Notes: a model not told the origin generated them from the letters alone. DNA of 7,035 bases from Bacteroidales bacterium (GCA_029933565.1 JAOZNY010000155.1:1-7035); one strand, 5' to 3'. Numbered from the stretch's first letter, positions 1 to 6,911 are shown. Program-made: numbers and translations.

Positions 1-756
1 AATGGTGATAATAAATATGATATAATTGAACTTGGCGCCGGCGATGGCTCTAAAACTAAGGTGCTCTTATCTCATTTTATCCATAACAATATTTCGTTTG
101 AATATATTCCAATTGATATTTCGGAGGAGGCTATAAGGAATTTGATCATTGATTTGGAGAAAGAACTGCCATCACTTAAAACAAATGGCATGGTTGGCGA
201 CTATTTTCATTTAATGGAAGACTTGAACCAATATGATTTTTCTAAAAAGATTTTAATGTTTCTTGGCTCTAATATTGGGAACTTTAGTTGGCTGGAATCT
301 ATCGATTTCTTTAAGAAATTACACTCAGTTATGCGCCCTAAAGACTTGCTATTTATTGGTTTTGATCTGAAAAAAGATCCTGCTACAATTCTTAATGCTT
401 ACAATGACCCCCATGGGCATACTTCCAGGTTTAACCTTAATCTCTTGCAAAGGATAAATACAGAACTCAATGCTGATTTTAATTTGAAGAGTTTTAAACA
501 CAAAGAAATTTACAGCCCACAAACAGGAACTGCAAAGAGTTTTCTGGTGAGCCAAAAAAAACAAGAGGTAAGAATTTCGGATTTGAACAAAACAATTTCT
601 TTTAAAGAAGGTGAATCAATTTTTATGGAGATATCGCAAAAGTTTGATGAAGAGATGATTAAAGATCTAGCAGAAAATTCCGGCTTCGAAATTGTCAGGA
701 ATTTCCATGACGAGCGTCTATACTTTATGAATTCACTATGGAAATTAAATGATTAA
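1..756 (+). CDS. egtD: EgtD-family SAM-dependent N-methyltransferase (histidine N-alpha-methyltransferase-like), 5' partial
   Basis: The reading frame is open from base 1, so the gene begins upstream; 251 codons are visible and about 70 N-terminal residues of a usual ~320 are missing. In visible-fragment numbering, the SAM-binding loop is ELGAGDGSKT (10-19). A second family motif, GSNIGN, is at 89-94, and YNDPHGHTSRFN at 134-145 is followed by LNADF, the typical EgtD block. EgtD enzymes trimethylate the alpha-amino group of histidine to hercynine, the first step to ergothioneine, in the cytoplasm. From a by-eye, gap-free alignment with remembered M. smegmatis EgtD, Glu282 and Ser284, which contact the substrate imidazole, are kept as Glu210 and Ser212. 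Met252, also in the pocket, is Ser180. The family call is firm; histidine as substrate is not. The N-terminal substrate-contacting tyrosines lie outside the window. It heads a tight run of four genes, and no EgtB is visible in the window. Confidence 0.88.
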   Translation, partial: NGDNKYDIIELGAGDGSKTKVLLSHFIHNNISFEYIPIDISEEAIRNLIIDLEKELPSLKTNGMVGDYFHLMEDLNQYDFSKKILMFLGSNIGNFSWLESIDFFKKLHSVMRPKDLLFIGFDLKKDPATILNAYNDPHGHTSRFNLNLLQRINTELNADFNLKSFKHKEIYSPQTGTAKSFLVSQKKQEVRISDLNKTISFKEGESIFMEISQKFDEEMIKDLAENSGFEIVRNFHDERLYFMNSLWKLND

Positions 757-761
757 AGAAT

Positions 762-1043
762 ATGAAAGCAATTTGGAATGGAATAGTAATCGCTGAAAGC
801 GACAAAATAATAAATCTTGAAGGAAATAAGTATTTCCCGATAAAGTCGGTAAACAAAGAATATTTGATTAGCAGTGAAACAAATACGGTTTGTCCCTGGA
901 AAGGCACTGCATCGTATTACGATATTGTTGCCGATGGAAAAACCAATAAAGATGCAGTTTGGTTTTATCCCAATCCATCAGCGATGGCTGATAAAATTAA
1001 AGATTATGTGGCTTTTTGGAAAGGTGTTGAGATAATTTCTTAA
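762..1043 (+). CDS. DUF427 (PF04248 / NTP_transf_9) domain protein
   Basis: A complete 93-residue single-domain protein that spans the usual DUF427 length. Family features seen are the N-terminal WNG..IAES (5-13), EGNKYFP (20-26), the signature TVCPWKGTASYY (42-53) with Cys44, Trp46 and Lys47, then AVWFYPNP (65-72) and a C-terminal VAFWKGVE (83-90). It has no signal peptide or membrane segment, so it is cytoplasmic. The molecular function of the family is not established as far as I know; the nucleotidyltransferase label in Pfam should not be read as a proven activity. The start lies 5 bases after the methyltransferase stop, which implies co-transcription and possibly translational coupling. 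The strongly conserved Cys/Trp/Tyr pattern suggests a binding or catalytic site, but that is inference. Confidence 0.93.
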   Translation: MKAIWNGIVIAESDKIINLEGNKYFPIKSVNKEYLISSETNTVCPWKGTASYYDIVADGKTNKDAVWFYPNPSAMADKIKDYVAFWKGVEIIS

Positions 1044-1054
1044 TAATTAAAATC

Positions 1055-1915
1055 ATGAGCAATAACAACTGGAAAATTCAATATTTGCCGTTTGACGAAG
1101 GTATGCAAGAGGCCTTAATGCAACAACATTATGCGGCACAGTTTCTTGCCAAAGTAGGGCGACATTTAATCCCTCAAAAAGCCGATGACAGCAATACAAA
1201 TATGGAATTTATTCCAGAAGAAAACTTACTGTTGGGTAATGCCTTGCCAAATAAAATACGACTTGCCTTAAACTTATCAGACTTGAAATTAATTATTTTG
1301 GACAATGCTGATAGTATTAAAAAGACAATCTCCCTCAATGGAAAAACACAAAGAGAAGTTTTTGTTGAACTTTCGCAAGACCTTGCTGATCTTGGTGTTG
1401 ACGTTACTAACTTCAAGAACGAACTACATTATGAAATCCCTTTTCACCCAATTAGTAAAGGAGCAGTTTTTTCAATAAAAAATAAGAATGCATTTATTGA
1501 AAACTCCAATTTTAGAAATAATGCAAAAATTGTCCTCAACGAAATAACGCAATTATTTACCCAGGAAGAACCAATAAGAATCTGGCCTCATCATTTCGAT
1601 ACCGGAGCGTTCTTCACTGTCAAGAAAAATGAAAAGGGAGACCCAATTCAAACCATTGGAATTGGTTTTGCAATACCCGATAGCATGGTTGCAGAGCCCT
1701 ATTATTACCTGAGTTTTTGGTCGGAAAAACCAATTGAAGGGCTTGACAAATTTCCGCCTTTAGCGAATGGAAAATGGATGATGCCGGACTGGAATGGAGC
1801 TATTTTAAGAAATTCAGATTTACTAAAAGCACAAACTGCCCAAGAGCAATACCAAATTGCTGAAACTTTTTTCGAGACAAGAATTAATTTTTTAATGAAG
1901 CAACTTAAAGAATAA
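1055..1915 (+). CDS. Uncharacterised soluble protein with IWPHHFD motif
   Basis: A 286-residue protein with no signal peptide or membrane helix; I cannot assign a function. The second half carries the most distinctive signals: IWPHHFD at 176-182, then a glycine-rich strand IGIGFAIPD (201-209) and EPYYYLSFW (214-222), ending in a charged helical tail (about 255-286). This order (W-P-x-H-F-D, then EPYxY, then W, then a GA-L motif) recalls a family of unnamed bacterial proteins with a WPEHFD motif, and more loosely the DUF5996 group. Both are remembered resemblances, not searches. The clustered His179, His180 and Asp182 could bind a metal or form a catalytic centre, which is inference only. The N-terminal region (20-120) looks like a mixed alpha/beta domain. 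The gene starts 11 bases after the DUF427 gene and ends 3 bases before the next one, so it belongs to the same operon. Confidence 0.85.
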   Translation: MSNNNWKIQYLPFDEGMQEALMQQHYAAQFLAKVGRHLIPQKADDSNTNMEFIPEENLLLGNALPNKIRLALNLSDLKLIILDNADSIKKTISLNGKTQREVFVELSQDLADLGVDVTNFKNELHYEIPFHPISKGAVFSIKNKNAFIENSNFRNNAKIVLNEITQLFTQEEPIRIWPHHFDTGAFFTVKKNEKGDPIQTIGIGFAIPDSMVAEPYYYLSFWSEKPIEGLDKFPPLANGKWMMPDWNGAILRNSDLLKAQTAQEQYQIAETFFETRINFLMKQLKE

Positions 1916-1918
1916 AAA

Positions 1919-2281
1919 ATGGAATGGTACGGTCCCTTAACGATTTTACCAGCTGTGGCACTAATAATAATGTCCACTACAAATTTTATCATTGCCTTAA
2001 ATGAGGAGATTTTTCTTTTACAAAATGAAAAAGAGAAACTAAAAGTGATAATTGAACTAAAAGTAAAGCAGTTGAGAAGGCTGGGAATAGCAAATGGAAT
2101 TCTTTATGGCAGTGCGTTACTTTTCCTTGTTGCAGGTATTTCAAAGGTTCTTACTAAAATCGACTATTTGTTTAATTATATTCTATTGCTTGGGGTAGTG
2201 TTTGTTGCAATTGCTTTAACCTATTTATTTATTCATGCCATTAAATCAGTATCCATCAGAGAAAAACATCTTAGATTATAA
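1919..2281 (+). CDS. Small three-helix membrane protein, DUF2721-like
   Basis: A 120-residue integral membrane protein. Three hydrophobic segments are visible at about residues 5-27, 57-78 and 84-107. A long charged helix (29-55, rich in Glu and Lys, with a KQLRRL end) lies between the first two, and the C-terminus is basic (REKHLRL). A first helix ending in a ...STTN... turn, then a charged amphipathic linker and a paired helical hairpin, is the layout I associate with DUF2721 proteins, but the family call is tentative. No enzymatic motif is seen. It starts 3 bases after the upstream stop, so it is almost certainly translated from the same mRNA. As the last gene of the run it may anchor or accompany the soluble products at the inner membrane, but nothing in the sequence proves an interaction. 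Confidence 0.8.
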   Translation: MEWYGPLTILPAVALIIMSTTNFIIALNEEIFLLQNEKEKLKVIIELKVKQLRRLGIANGILYGSALLFLVAGISKVLTKIDYLFNYILLLGVVFVAIALTYLFIHAIKSVSIREKHLRL

Positions 2282-2285
2282 ATCA

Positions 2286-2305
2286 AAATTGTTAGTTCTC
2301 AATTT
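2286..2305. terminator. Weak hairpin between convergent genes (possible bidirectional terminator)
   Basis: A perfect 6-base inverted repeat, AAATTG (2286-2291) and CAATTT (2300-2305), encloses an 8-base loop. It sits where the left operon and the FUSC gene end head to head, only 10 bases apart, and has A-rich sequence on one side and T-rich sequence on the other. The position suits a shared terminator. The stem has only one G-C pair, however, and overlaps the last codons of the FUSC gene, so it may be chance in AT-rich DNA. Confidence 0.22.
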
Positions 2306-2807
2306 CATTTCCATGAGGAAGTTTTACAATTAAATAAGCCAAATAAGCTACTAAAGTTGCTACTCCTGTTCCAATGGCCGATTCAACAAATCGAAGACCA
2401 GCATTGGCAACCGGGTGGAGATCTTTTGTGATGGTAGAAACAATTACCACAACTGATATTGTGATTCCAGTTAGTTTTACTGCTTGCGGAACTTTGAGAA
2501 TGAAACAAACCAGTACACCTACACCAATAGTGGCAACAAAACCTAATGCTGTAAATGGAAAAAACAATAAATAAATGCCACTTAAAATTGCACCAATAAA
2601 AGAACCCAGTAACCTATTTTTTGCTGCGGTAAGGGTTTCGTAATGCGAAACTTCAAGAACAATAATTGCTGAAATTGTAGCCCAAAGTCCGCCCACCAAA
2701 GAAGATGGTTCGTGAAACATACTGGTAAAATAGAAACCACCCAAAAAGGCAGCAAGGACAACAACTATGTTTTTTATAAAAGTCTGGATGAACAACTTAT
2801 TTTTCAT
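2292..2807 (-). CDS. FUSC family / aromatic acid exporter-like inner-membrane protein
   Basis: A 171-residue, almost wholly hydrophobic protein with about six membrane segments (roughly residues 10-30, 38-54, 65-83, 86-105, 109-126 and 138-161). The family pattern is visible as GLWATISAIIVLE (40-52), ETLTAAKNRLLGSFIGA (57-73) and the closing LRFVESAIGTGVATLVAYL (138-156). It matches the short, membrane-only FUSC/ArAE proteins; long relatives such as AaeB or YccS also carry large soluble domains, which are absent here. Members are thought to move aromatic or other organic acids out of the cell, but the substrate of this one cannot be read from the sequence. It is encoded opposite to the left operon, with ends 10 bases apart, and divergently from pdxA. 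The Met at 2807 fits the family N-terminus, where a short basic leader precedes helix 1. Confidence 0.85.
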   Translation of the reverse strand: MKNKLFIQTFIKNIVVVLAAFLGGFYFTSMFHEPSSLVGGLWATISAIIVLEVSHYETLTAAKNRLLGSFIGAILSGIYLLFFPFTALGFVATIGVGVLVCFILKVPQAVKLTGITISVVVIVSTITKDLHPVANAGLRFVESAIGTGVATLVAYLAYLIVKLPHGNEIEN

Positions 2808-2826
2808 TTGTATAAATTTATTAAAT

Positions 2827-2854
2827 CAAGATACAAGAGCCAGGAAACAAGATA
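2827..2854. repeat. Degenerate 7-base tandem repeat (four units)
   Basis: Four consecutive 7-mers are seen: CAAGATA, CAAGAGC, CAGGAAA, CAAGATA. The first and last are identical, and all begin CA(A/G)GA or a close variant. The array lies 20 bases upstream of the FUSC start. On the minus strand each CAAGATA reads TATCTTG, one base short of the Bacteroidota -7 box TAnnTTTG. It may therefore overlap the FUSC promoter, or it may be one of the low-complexity spacer repeats common in this phylum. Confidence 0.6.
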
Positions 2855-2889
2855 AAATTAGTTAATTACCTGAATATTGTTTGCCTTTC

Positions 2890-2964
2890 TCACTTTTTCA
2901 TGTAATACTTAGATGCAATTTTACAAAAAATAATAACAAGAAAAAGTATAAATAGGTTTTTCAT
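2890..2964 (-). CDS. Possible 24-residue small membrane peptide (low confidence)
   Basis: A short ORF on the minus strand begins at ATG 2964 and ends at TGA 2890. It encodes a basic start (MKN), a hydrophobic stretch of about 11 residues (LFILFLVIIFC, 4-14) and a Lys/Tyr-rich tail ending in MKK. That layout resembles a single-pass small membrane protein or a truncated signal peptide. A purine-rich GAAAAGAA tract lies just upstream of the start. It reads in the same direction as the FUSC gene and ends 82 bases before it, so the two could share a transcript. In AT-rich DNA such an ORF can arise by chance, and I recognise no homologue. Confidence 0.25.
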   Translation of the reverse strand: MKNLFILFLVIIFCKIASKYYMKK

Positions 2965-3012
2965 TTCTTTTCTATTTCATTCTTCAAAAAATAATACTTC
3001 GGTTAAAAACCC

Positions 3013-3020
3013 TACATTTG
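3013..3020 (+). promoter_or_regulatory. Candidate Bacteroidota -7 promoter box for pdxA
   Basis: TACATTTG matches the Bacteroidota sigma-ABfr -7 consensus TAnnTTTG exactly and lies 20 bases before the pdxA start codon, giving a short leader. No good TTTG -33 box is found at the expected distance (around 2988-2994), so the support is one-sided. No Shine-Dalgarno sequence precedes the ATG, as is usual for this phylum. Confidence 0.5.
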
Positions 3021-3040
3021 CAAGCATAATTATTGATCTC

Positions 3041-4135
3041 ATGGAACAAATAAATAAAAATAAAAATAGTCAGTTTAAGGTTGGTATAACACATGGCGAT
3101 TTTAATGGCATTAGTTATGAAGTAATAATTAATTCGCTGAAAGACAATAGGCTAATTGAACTTTTTGTGCCTGTTATTTATGGACTCTCAAAGGTTTTGG
3201 CATATTATCGTAAGTCATTAAATCTTACCGATTTTAATTATAATATTGCCAAAGATGCCTCTAAACTTTATATGCGTAAGGTGAATATTATTAACCTTAC
3301 GGATAATGAAATTAATATTGAACCTGGGAAATCTACTAAAGAAGCCGGAAAAATGGCTTTTCTTGCTCTCGAACAGGCTGTTAAAGACATTAAAGACAAT
3401 AAGGTTGATGTGTTGGTAACAGCACCTTTGAATAAATCAAATATACAATCGGACGAATTTAAGTTTCCGGGGCATACCGAATATCTGGCTGATGCTTTCG
3501 ATGTTAGCGATTACTTGATGTTAATGGTTCACGACAACTTACGTATTGGTACTGTTACAGGTCATATTCCTTTAAAAGATGTTTCGGATGCCATTAGCGA
3601 AGATTTGATAGTCTCGAAATTAGAAGTACTAAATCAATCACTAATTCGCGACTTCGGTATCTCTCGTCCAAAAATTGCAGTTACAGGCTTAAACCCTCAT
3701 GCCGGAGACAGCGGACTTTTGGGTACTGAGGATGAAGAAATTATTATTCCGGCTCTTATTAAAGCAAAAAAACAGGGTATATTAGTTTATGGACCCTTTT
3801 CAGCAGATGGTTTTTTTGGATCAAACGAACTTAAGAAATATGATGGCATTCTGGCAATGTATCACGATCAGGGTTTAATACCATTTAAAACTATTGCGGC
3901 TGGTAAAGGAGTGAACTTTACTGCCGGACTGCCAATTGTTCGTACATCGCCTGCCCATGGAACGGCATACGATATTGTAGGAGCTAAAAAATCATCTGAA
4001 CTCTCAATGAGAGATGCTATTTATCTGGCGAAGGACATATTCAACGCCCGTAAAACATACGATGAAGATAATTCAAATAAACTGGCTTTTAGTGCTGCTG
4101 AAAGAAATTCAAATTATCGCGGAGGTAGAGAATAA
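3041..4135 (+). CDS. pdxA: 4-hydroxythreonine-4-phosphate dehydrogenase PdxA
   Basis: A 364-residue protein of a size usual for the family. PdxA is a cytoplasmic, NAD-dependent, metal-requiring enzyme. It oxidises 4-phosphohydroxy-L-threonine; the product then decarboxylates and feeds PdxJ in the DXP-dependent route to pyridoxal phosphate. The N-terminus reads GITHGDFNGISYEV (15-28), a variant of the GDPxGIGPE motif. The substrate loop GHTEYLAD is at 144-151. The three metal-binding histidines are H175 (VTGHIP), H220 (LNPHAGDSGLLG) and H275 (MYHDQGLIPFK). Their spacing of 45 and 55 residues equals that of E. coli H166, H211 and H266. The closing motif GVNFTAGLP...RTSPAHGTAYDIVG (290-314) is intact. 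The last ~25 residues are polar and probably disordered. The gene stands alone, divergent from the FUSC gene and with a promoter-like box 20 bases upstream. PdxA2-type activity on phospho-threonate or phospho-erythronate is less likely but not excluded. Confidence 0.95.
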   Translation: MEQINKNKNSQFKVGITHGDFNGISYEVIINSLKDNRLIELFVPVIYGLSKVLAYYRKSLNLTDFNYNIAKDASKLYMRKVNIINLTDNEINIEPGKSTKEAGKMAFLALEQAVKDIKDNKVDVLVTAPLNKSNIQSDEFKFPGHTEYLADAFDVSDYLMLMVHDNLRIGTVTGHIPLKDVSDAISEDLIVSKLEVLNQSLIRDFGISRPKIAVTGLNPHAGDSGLLGTEDEEIIIPALIKAKKQGILVYGPFSADGFFGSNELKKYDGILAMYHDQGLIPFKTIAAGKGVNFTAGLPIVRTSPAHGTAYDIVGAKKSSELSMRDAIYLAKDIFNARKTYDEDNSNKLAFSAAERNSNYRGGRE

Positions 4136-4200
4136 AAAGGTTTATGTAAACTAATCATAATGATGACAGAACTCAAAAAAATAATTAAATTTTATATGAC

Positions 4201-4260
4201 ACACCCCAACCCCTCTGCCTTCGGCATCTCCCCAAAGGGGAGAATAGCCCTCTCAAGAAT
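4201..4260. repeat. GC-rich double-hairpin intergenic repeat
   Basis: This island is about 60% GC over 4201-4245, in a very AT-rich spacer. It holds two adjacent perfect hairpins: TGCC (4216-4219) with GGCA (4223-4226) around a TTC loop, then TCTCCCC (4227-4233) with GGGGAGA (4237-4243) around an AAA loop. A CCCTCT direct repeat flanks them (4211-4216 and 4248-4253). The composition and layout are typical of dispersed palindromic spacer repeats seen in Bacteroidota genomes, from memory. No T-tract follows, so it is not a standard intrinsic terminator, although it could slow transcription or protect the 3' end of pdxA mRNA. The rest of the 4136-4339 spacer is AT-rich, with no convincing gene. 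Confidence 0.65.
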
Positions 4261-4339
4261 GGATAGTAGGGAATTATTTTTTTGAATCATAAATAAGATT
4301 GCGAAAACTGATTGTTTACTTTTTTTTTAATTTCATTAA

Positions 4340-6844
4340 ATGCTTCATAAAGAATATACAGGCGATCAAATAAGGAAGATTCTAAAGGCCGAATTAATTT
4401 CTGAGAATCCCCAGCAAATATTTATTAAAGATATTTTAATAGATAGCCGAAGACTGATTTCTGCCGAAAACTGTCTGTTCTTTGCACTTGTTTCAAAGCA
4501 TAACGATGGTCATAAATATATTGATGAACTTTATAAAAAAGGCCTTCGGAATTTTGTTGTTTCCAAGAAGGAATTTATTAAACCAGAACTAAATGATGTA
4601 AATTATTTTGTGGTCAAAAATAGTCTTGAAGCACTACAGAACCTCACATCTGCCCATAGGCAAAACTTTAATATTCCAACTATTGGCATTACCGGCAGCA
4701 ATGGAAAAACTGTGATTAAAGAGTGGCTTTTTCAACTTCTGTTTAAGGATAAAAAAATAGTTAGAAGCCCTAAGAGTTATAATTCGCAGATTGGAGTTCC
4801 ACTTTCAGTTTGGCAAATGAACCAAACCCACGAAATGGCAATTTTTGAGGCGGGGATTTCTGAACCCGAAGAAATGCAGAAACTGCAAAGGGTTATTAAT
4901 CCAGATATTGGAATATTTACAAATATTGGTCAGGCACATGGTGAGAATTTTATAAATACCCAACAAAAGGTAGGCGAAAAACTTAAACTTTTTACTCATG
5001 TCGACACATTAATTTACAATACTGACCAAAAAGATGTTCAGGAAATTGTTATTAAATCTGGCATCCTTAACGGGATAAATGCTTTTAGTTGGGGGAAGCA
5101 AGATGATTGTAATTTGACAATTAATAATATTACAAAATCTAACCTCAGCACACTGATTAATGCCACATATGAAGAGCAAAATATTGAGATAAAAATACCT
5201 TTTATTGATGATGCCTCTGTTGAAAATACAATTCACTGCTGGAGTCTGATGCTGCTTTTAGGTTACGATAACAGCCTGATAAAAAAGAGGATGCTGAAAC
5301 TAAGTCCCATAGCCATGAGGCTTGAACTAAAGGAAGGAACCAGTAATTGTACAATAATAAACGACACCTATAATTCTGATTTCAACTCGCTTAGCATTGC
5401 TCTCGATTTTTTGATTCAGCAAAACCATTCCGAAACATCTGCCAAAAAAACTGTGGTTGTACTTTCTGATATTTTGCAAAGTGGCAAAAATGATATTGAA
5501 TTATACACTGATGTTTCTGAACTCATTACAAAAAAAGGTATTGATCAGTTTATTGGGGTTGGAGAAACCTTGAGCAAACAGGCAGATAAATTTAGTGGAG
5601 ATGCAATATTTTTTAAATCTACAAATGAGTTTCTAACTAACTACCCTTTTGCATATTTTGCAAATCAGTTGGTTTTATTGAAAGGAGCTCGTATTTTTGA
5701 GTTTGAGCGAATTAGTAGAAAATTGCAGCAAAAACTGCACGAAACAGTTTTGGAAATAAACCTTGGGGCATTAATTGAAAACCTCAATTATTTCAGGGCA
5801 AAACTCAACAAAGGCACAAAAATAATGGCAATGGTTAAGGCTTTCTCCTATGGTAGCGGAGGCTTTGAAATTGCAAATATGCTTGAGTTTCATAATATCG
5901 ACTATCTGGGTGTGGCTTATGCCGACGAAGGTGTTGAACTAAGAAAAGTAGGTATTAAAACACCAATCATGGTTATGAGTCCCGAAGAACATTCGTTCGA
6001 TGCCATGATAAAACATAATCTCGAACCTGAGATCTTCAGTTTTCGAGCGTTTAAACTTCTTGAAAAAGCCATAAGCGAAAATGCGCTTCCGCAAAACAAA
6101 CCCGTAAAAGTTCATTTAAAACTTGAAACCGGAATGAACAGGCTTGGTTTTAGAGAAGAAGAAATTGATTCTCTTTTAAAAAAAATAAATAGCAATGAAT
6201 TAATATTAGTTCAATCGGTATTTTCTCACCTTGCTGCCAGCGACAAACCTGAGTTTGATGAGTTTACACTTTTGCAAATTCAGCGTTTTGAAAATATGGC
6301 AGAAAAAATCAGCCTTCAACTGCCAAACAAAATTTTTAAACATTTACTCAATTCGGCTGGCATTAGCAGATTTCCACAAGCACATTTTGATCTGGTCAGA
6401 CTTGGAATTGGGCTGTATGGTGTTGCAGGAGCAGAAAATGATAAAAACAAACTGAAAAATGTAACCCGTTTGAGGTCTGTTATTTCAAAAATTAACCAGA
6501 TTAAAAAAGGGGAATCAGTTGGTTACAATAGAAATTTTATTGCTAAAAAAGACATGACTATTGGAGTAGTTTCAATTGGCTATGCCGATGGTTTGGACCG
6601 GAACTTAAGTAATACCGGTTCTGTTTTAAGAATTAACGGAAAAGCTGCACCAATCATTGGAGATATCTGTATGGATATGTGCATGGTTGACCTAAGCAAT
6701 ATTGAAGCAAAAGAAGGTGATGATGCTATAATTTTTGATGCTGAAAACACTGTTTGTCAATTGGCAGAAAAGGCCGGAACAATACCCTACGAACTATTAA
6801 GCCGCATTTCCAGGAGAGTAAAAAGGGTTTATTTTCACGATTAA
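4340..6844 (+). CDS. murF-alr: Bifunctional MurF (UDP-MurNAc-tripeptide:D-Ala-D-Ala ligase) / alanine racemase
   Basis: An 834-residue fusion. Residues 1 to about 455 are a Mur ligase. They carry IDSRR (34-38), ATP-binding GITGSNGKT (116-124, Lys123), SYNSQIGVP (146-154), FEAGISEPEEM (169-179), NIGQAHGENF (195-204) and NDTYNSDFNSL (341-351). This domain adds D-Ala-D-Ala to the UDP-MurNAc tripeptide using ATP. Residues about 465-834 are a fold-type III alanine racemase that makes D-alanine from L-alanine. The PLP lysine is K500 in MVKAFSYG, with Y504 nearby. K594, R601, H630 and R687 match K129, R136, H166 and R219 of the Geobacillus enzyme, and C777-M778-D779 is also kept. The opposite-face catalytic base is Y748 in IGYADG. 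All key residues of both halves are present, so both should be active in the cytoplasm. The fusion is common in Bacteroidota. The ATG at 4340 is chosen because the domain starts directly after it; no Shine-Dalgarno is visible. The gene lies 204 bases after pdxA. Confidence 0.96.
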   Translation: MLHKEYTGDQIRKILKAELISENPQQIFIKDILIDSRRLISAENCLFFALVSKHNDGHKYIDELYKKGLRNFVVSKKEFIKPELNDVNYFVVKNSLEALQNLTSAHRQNFNIPTIGITGSNGKTVIKEWLFQLLFKDKKIVRSPKSYNSQIGVPLSVWQMNQTHEMAIFEAGISEPEEMQKLQRVINPDIGIFTNIGQAHGENFINTQQKVGEKLKLFTHVDTLIYNTDQKDVQEIVIKSGILNGINAFSWGKQDDCNLTINNITKSNLSTLINATYEEQNIEIKIPFIDDASVENTIHCWSLMLLLGYDNSLIKKRMLKLSPIAMRLELKEGTSNCTIINDTYNSDFNSLSIALDFLIQQNHSETSAKKTVVVLSDILQSGKNDIELYTDVSELITKKGIDQFIGVGETLSKQADKFSGDAIFFKSTNEFLTNYPFAYFANQLVLLKGARIFEFERISRKLQQKLHETVLEINLGALIENLNYFRAKLNKGTKIMAMVKAFSYGSGGFEIANMLEFHNIDYLGVAYADEGVELRKVGIKTPIMVMSPEEHSFDAMIKHNLEPEIFSFRAFKLLEKAISENALPQNKPVKVHLKLETGMNRLGFREEEIDSLLKKINSNELILVQSVFSHLAASDKPEFDEFTLLQIQRFENMAEKISLQLPNKIFKHLLNSAGISRFPQAHFDLVRLGIGLYGVAGAENDKNKLKNVTRLRSVISKINQIKKGESVGYNRNFIAKKDMTIGVVSIGYADGLDRNLSNTGSVLRINGKAAPIIGDICMDMCMVDLSNIEAKEGDDAIIFDAENTVCQLAEKAGTIPYELLSRISRRVKRVYFHD

Positions 6845-6911
6845 AGGATTTTTTTCATTCCCTAGTTAATTCCCTTCTTTCTAATTACCAAATTTCAGAC
6901 TACTAAATAAT

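Noticed and set aside
61..756. Reading the first gene as a complete 231-residue protein starting at GTG 61.
   Set aside because: The frame is open to base 1, and the SAM-binding ELGAGDGSKT motif lies before base 61. The gene is truncated by the window edge, not started at 61.
2374..2574. A 66-codon + strand ORF opposite the FUSC gene.
   Set aside because: It is the antisense shadow of a clear membrane-protein gene and shows no family features.
4140..4151. GTTTA-TG-TAAAC palindrome just after the pdxA stop, considered as a terminator.
   Set aside because: The stem is short and AT-rich with a 2-base loop and no T-tract after it.
4160..4285. A 41-codon + strand ORF in the pdxA to murF-alr spacer.
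   Set aside because: It runs straight through the GC-rich hairpin repeat, and its codons there are dictated by the palindromes. The product has no recognisable motif, so it is most likely a chance reading of the repeat.
4275..4301. Promoter-like T-rich/TTG sequences upstream of murF-alr, such as TAAGATTG at 4294-4301.
   Set aside because: The -7 box has a mismatch and there is no TTTG -33 box at the right distance. In such AT-rich DNA the match is weak.
6231..6455. A 74-codon + strand ORF in another frame inside the racemase domain.
   Set aside because: It lies wholly within the murF-alr frame, which carries intact catalytic motifs there.
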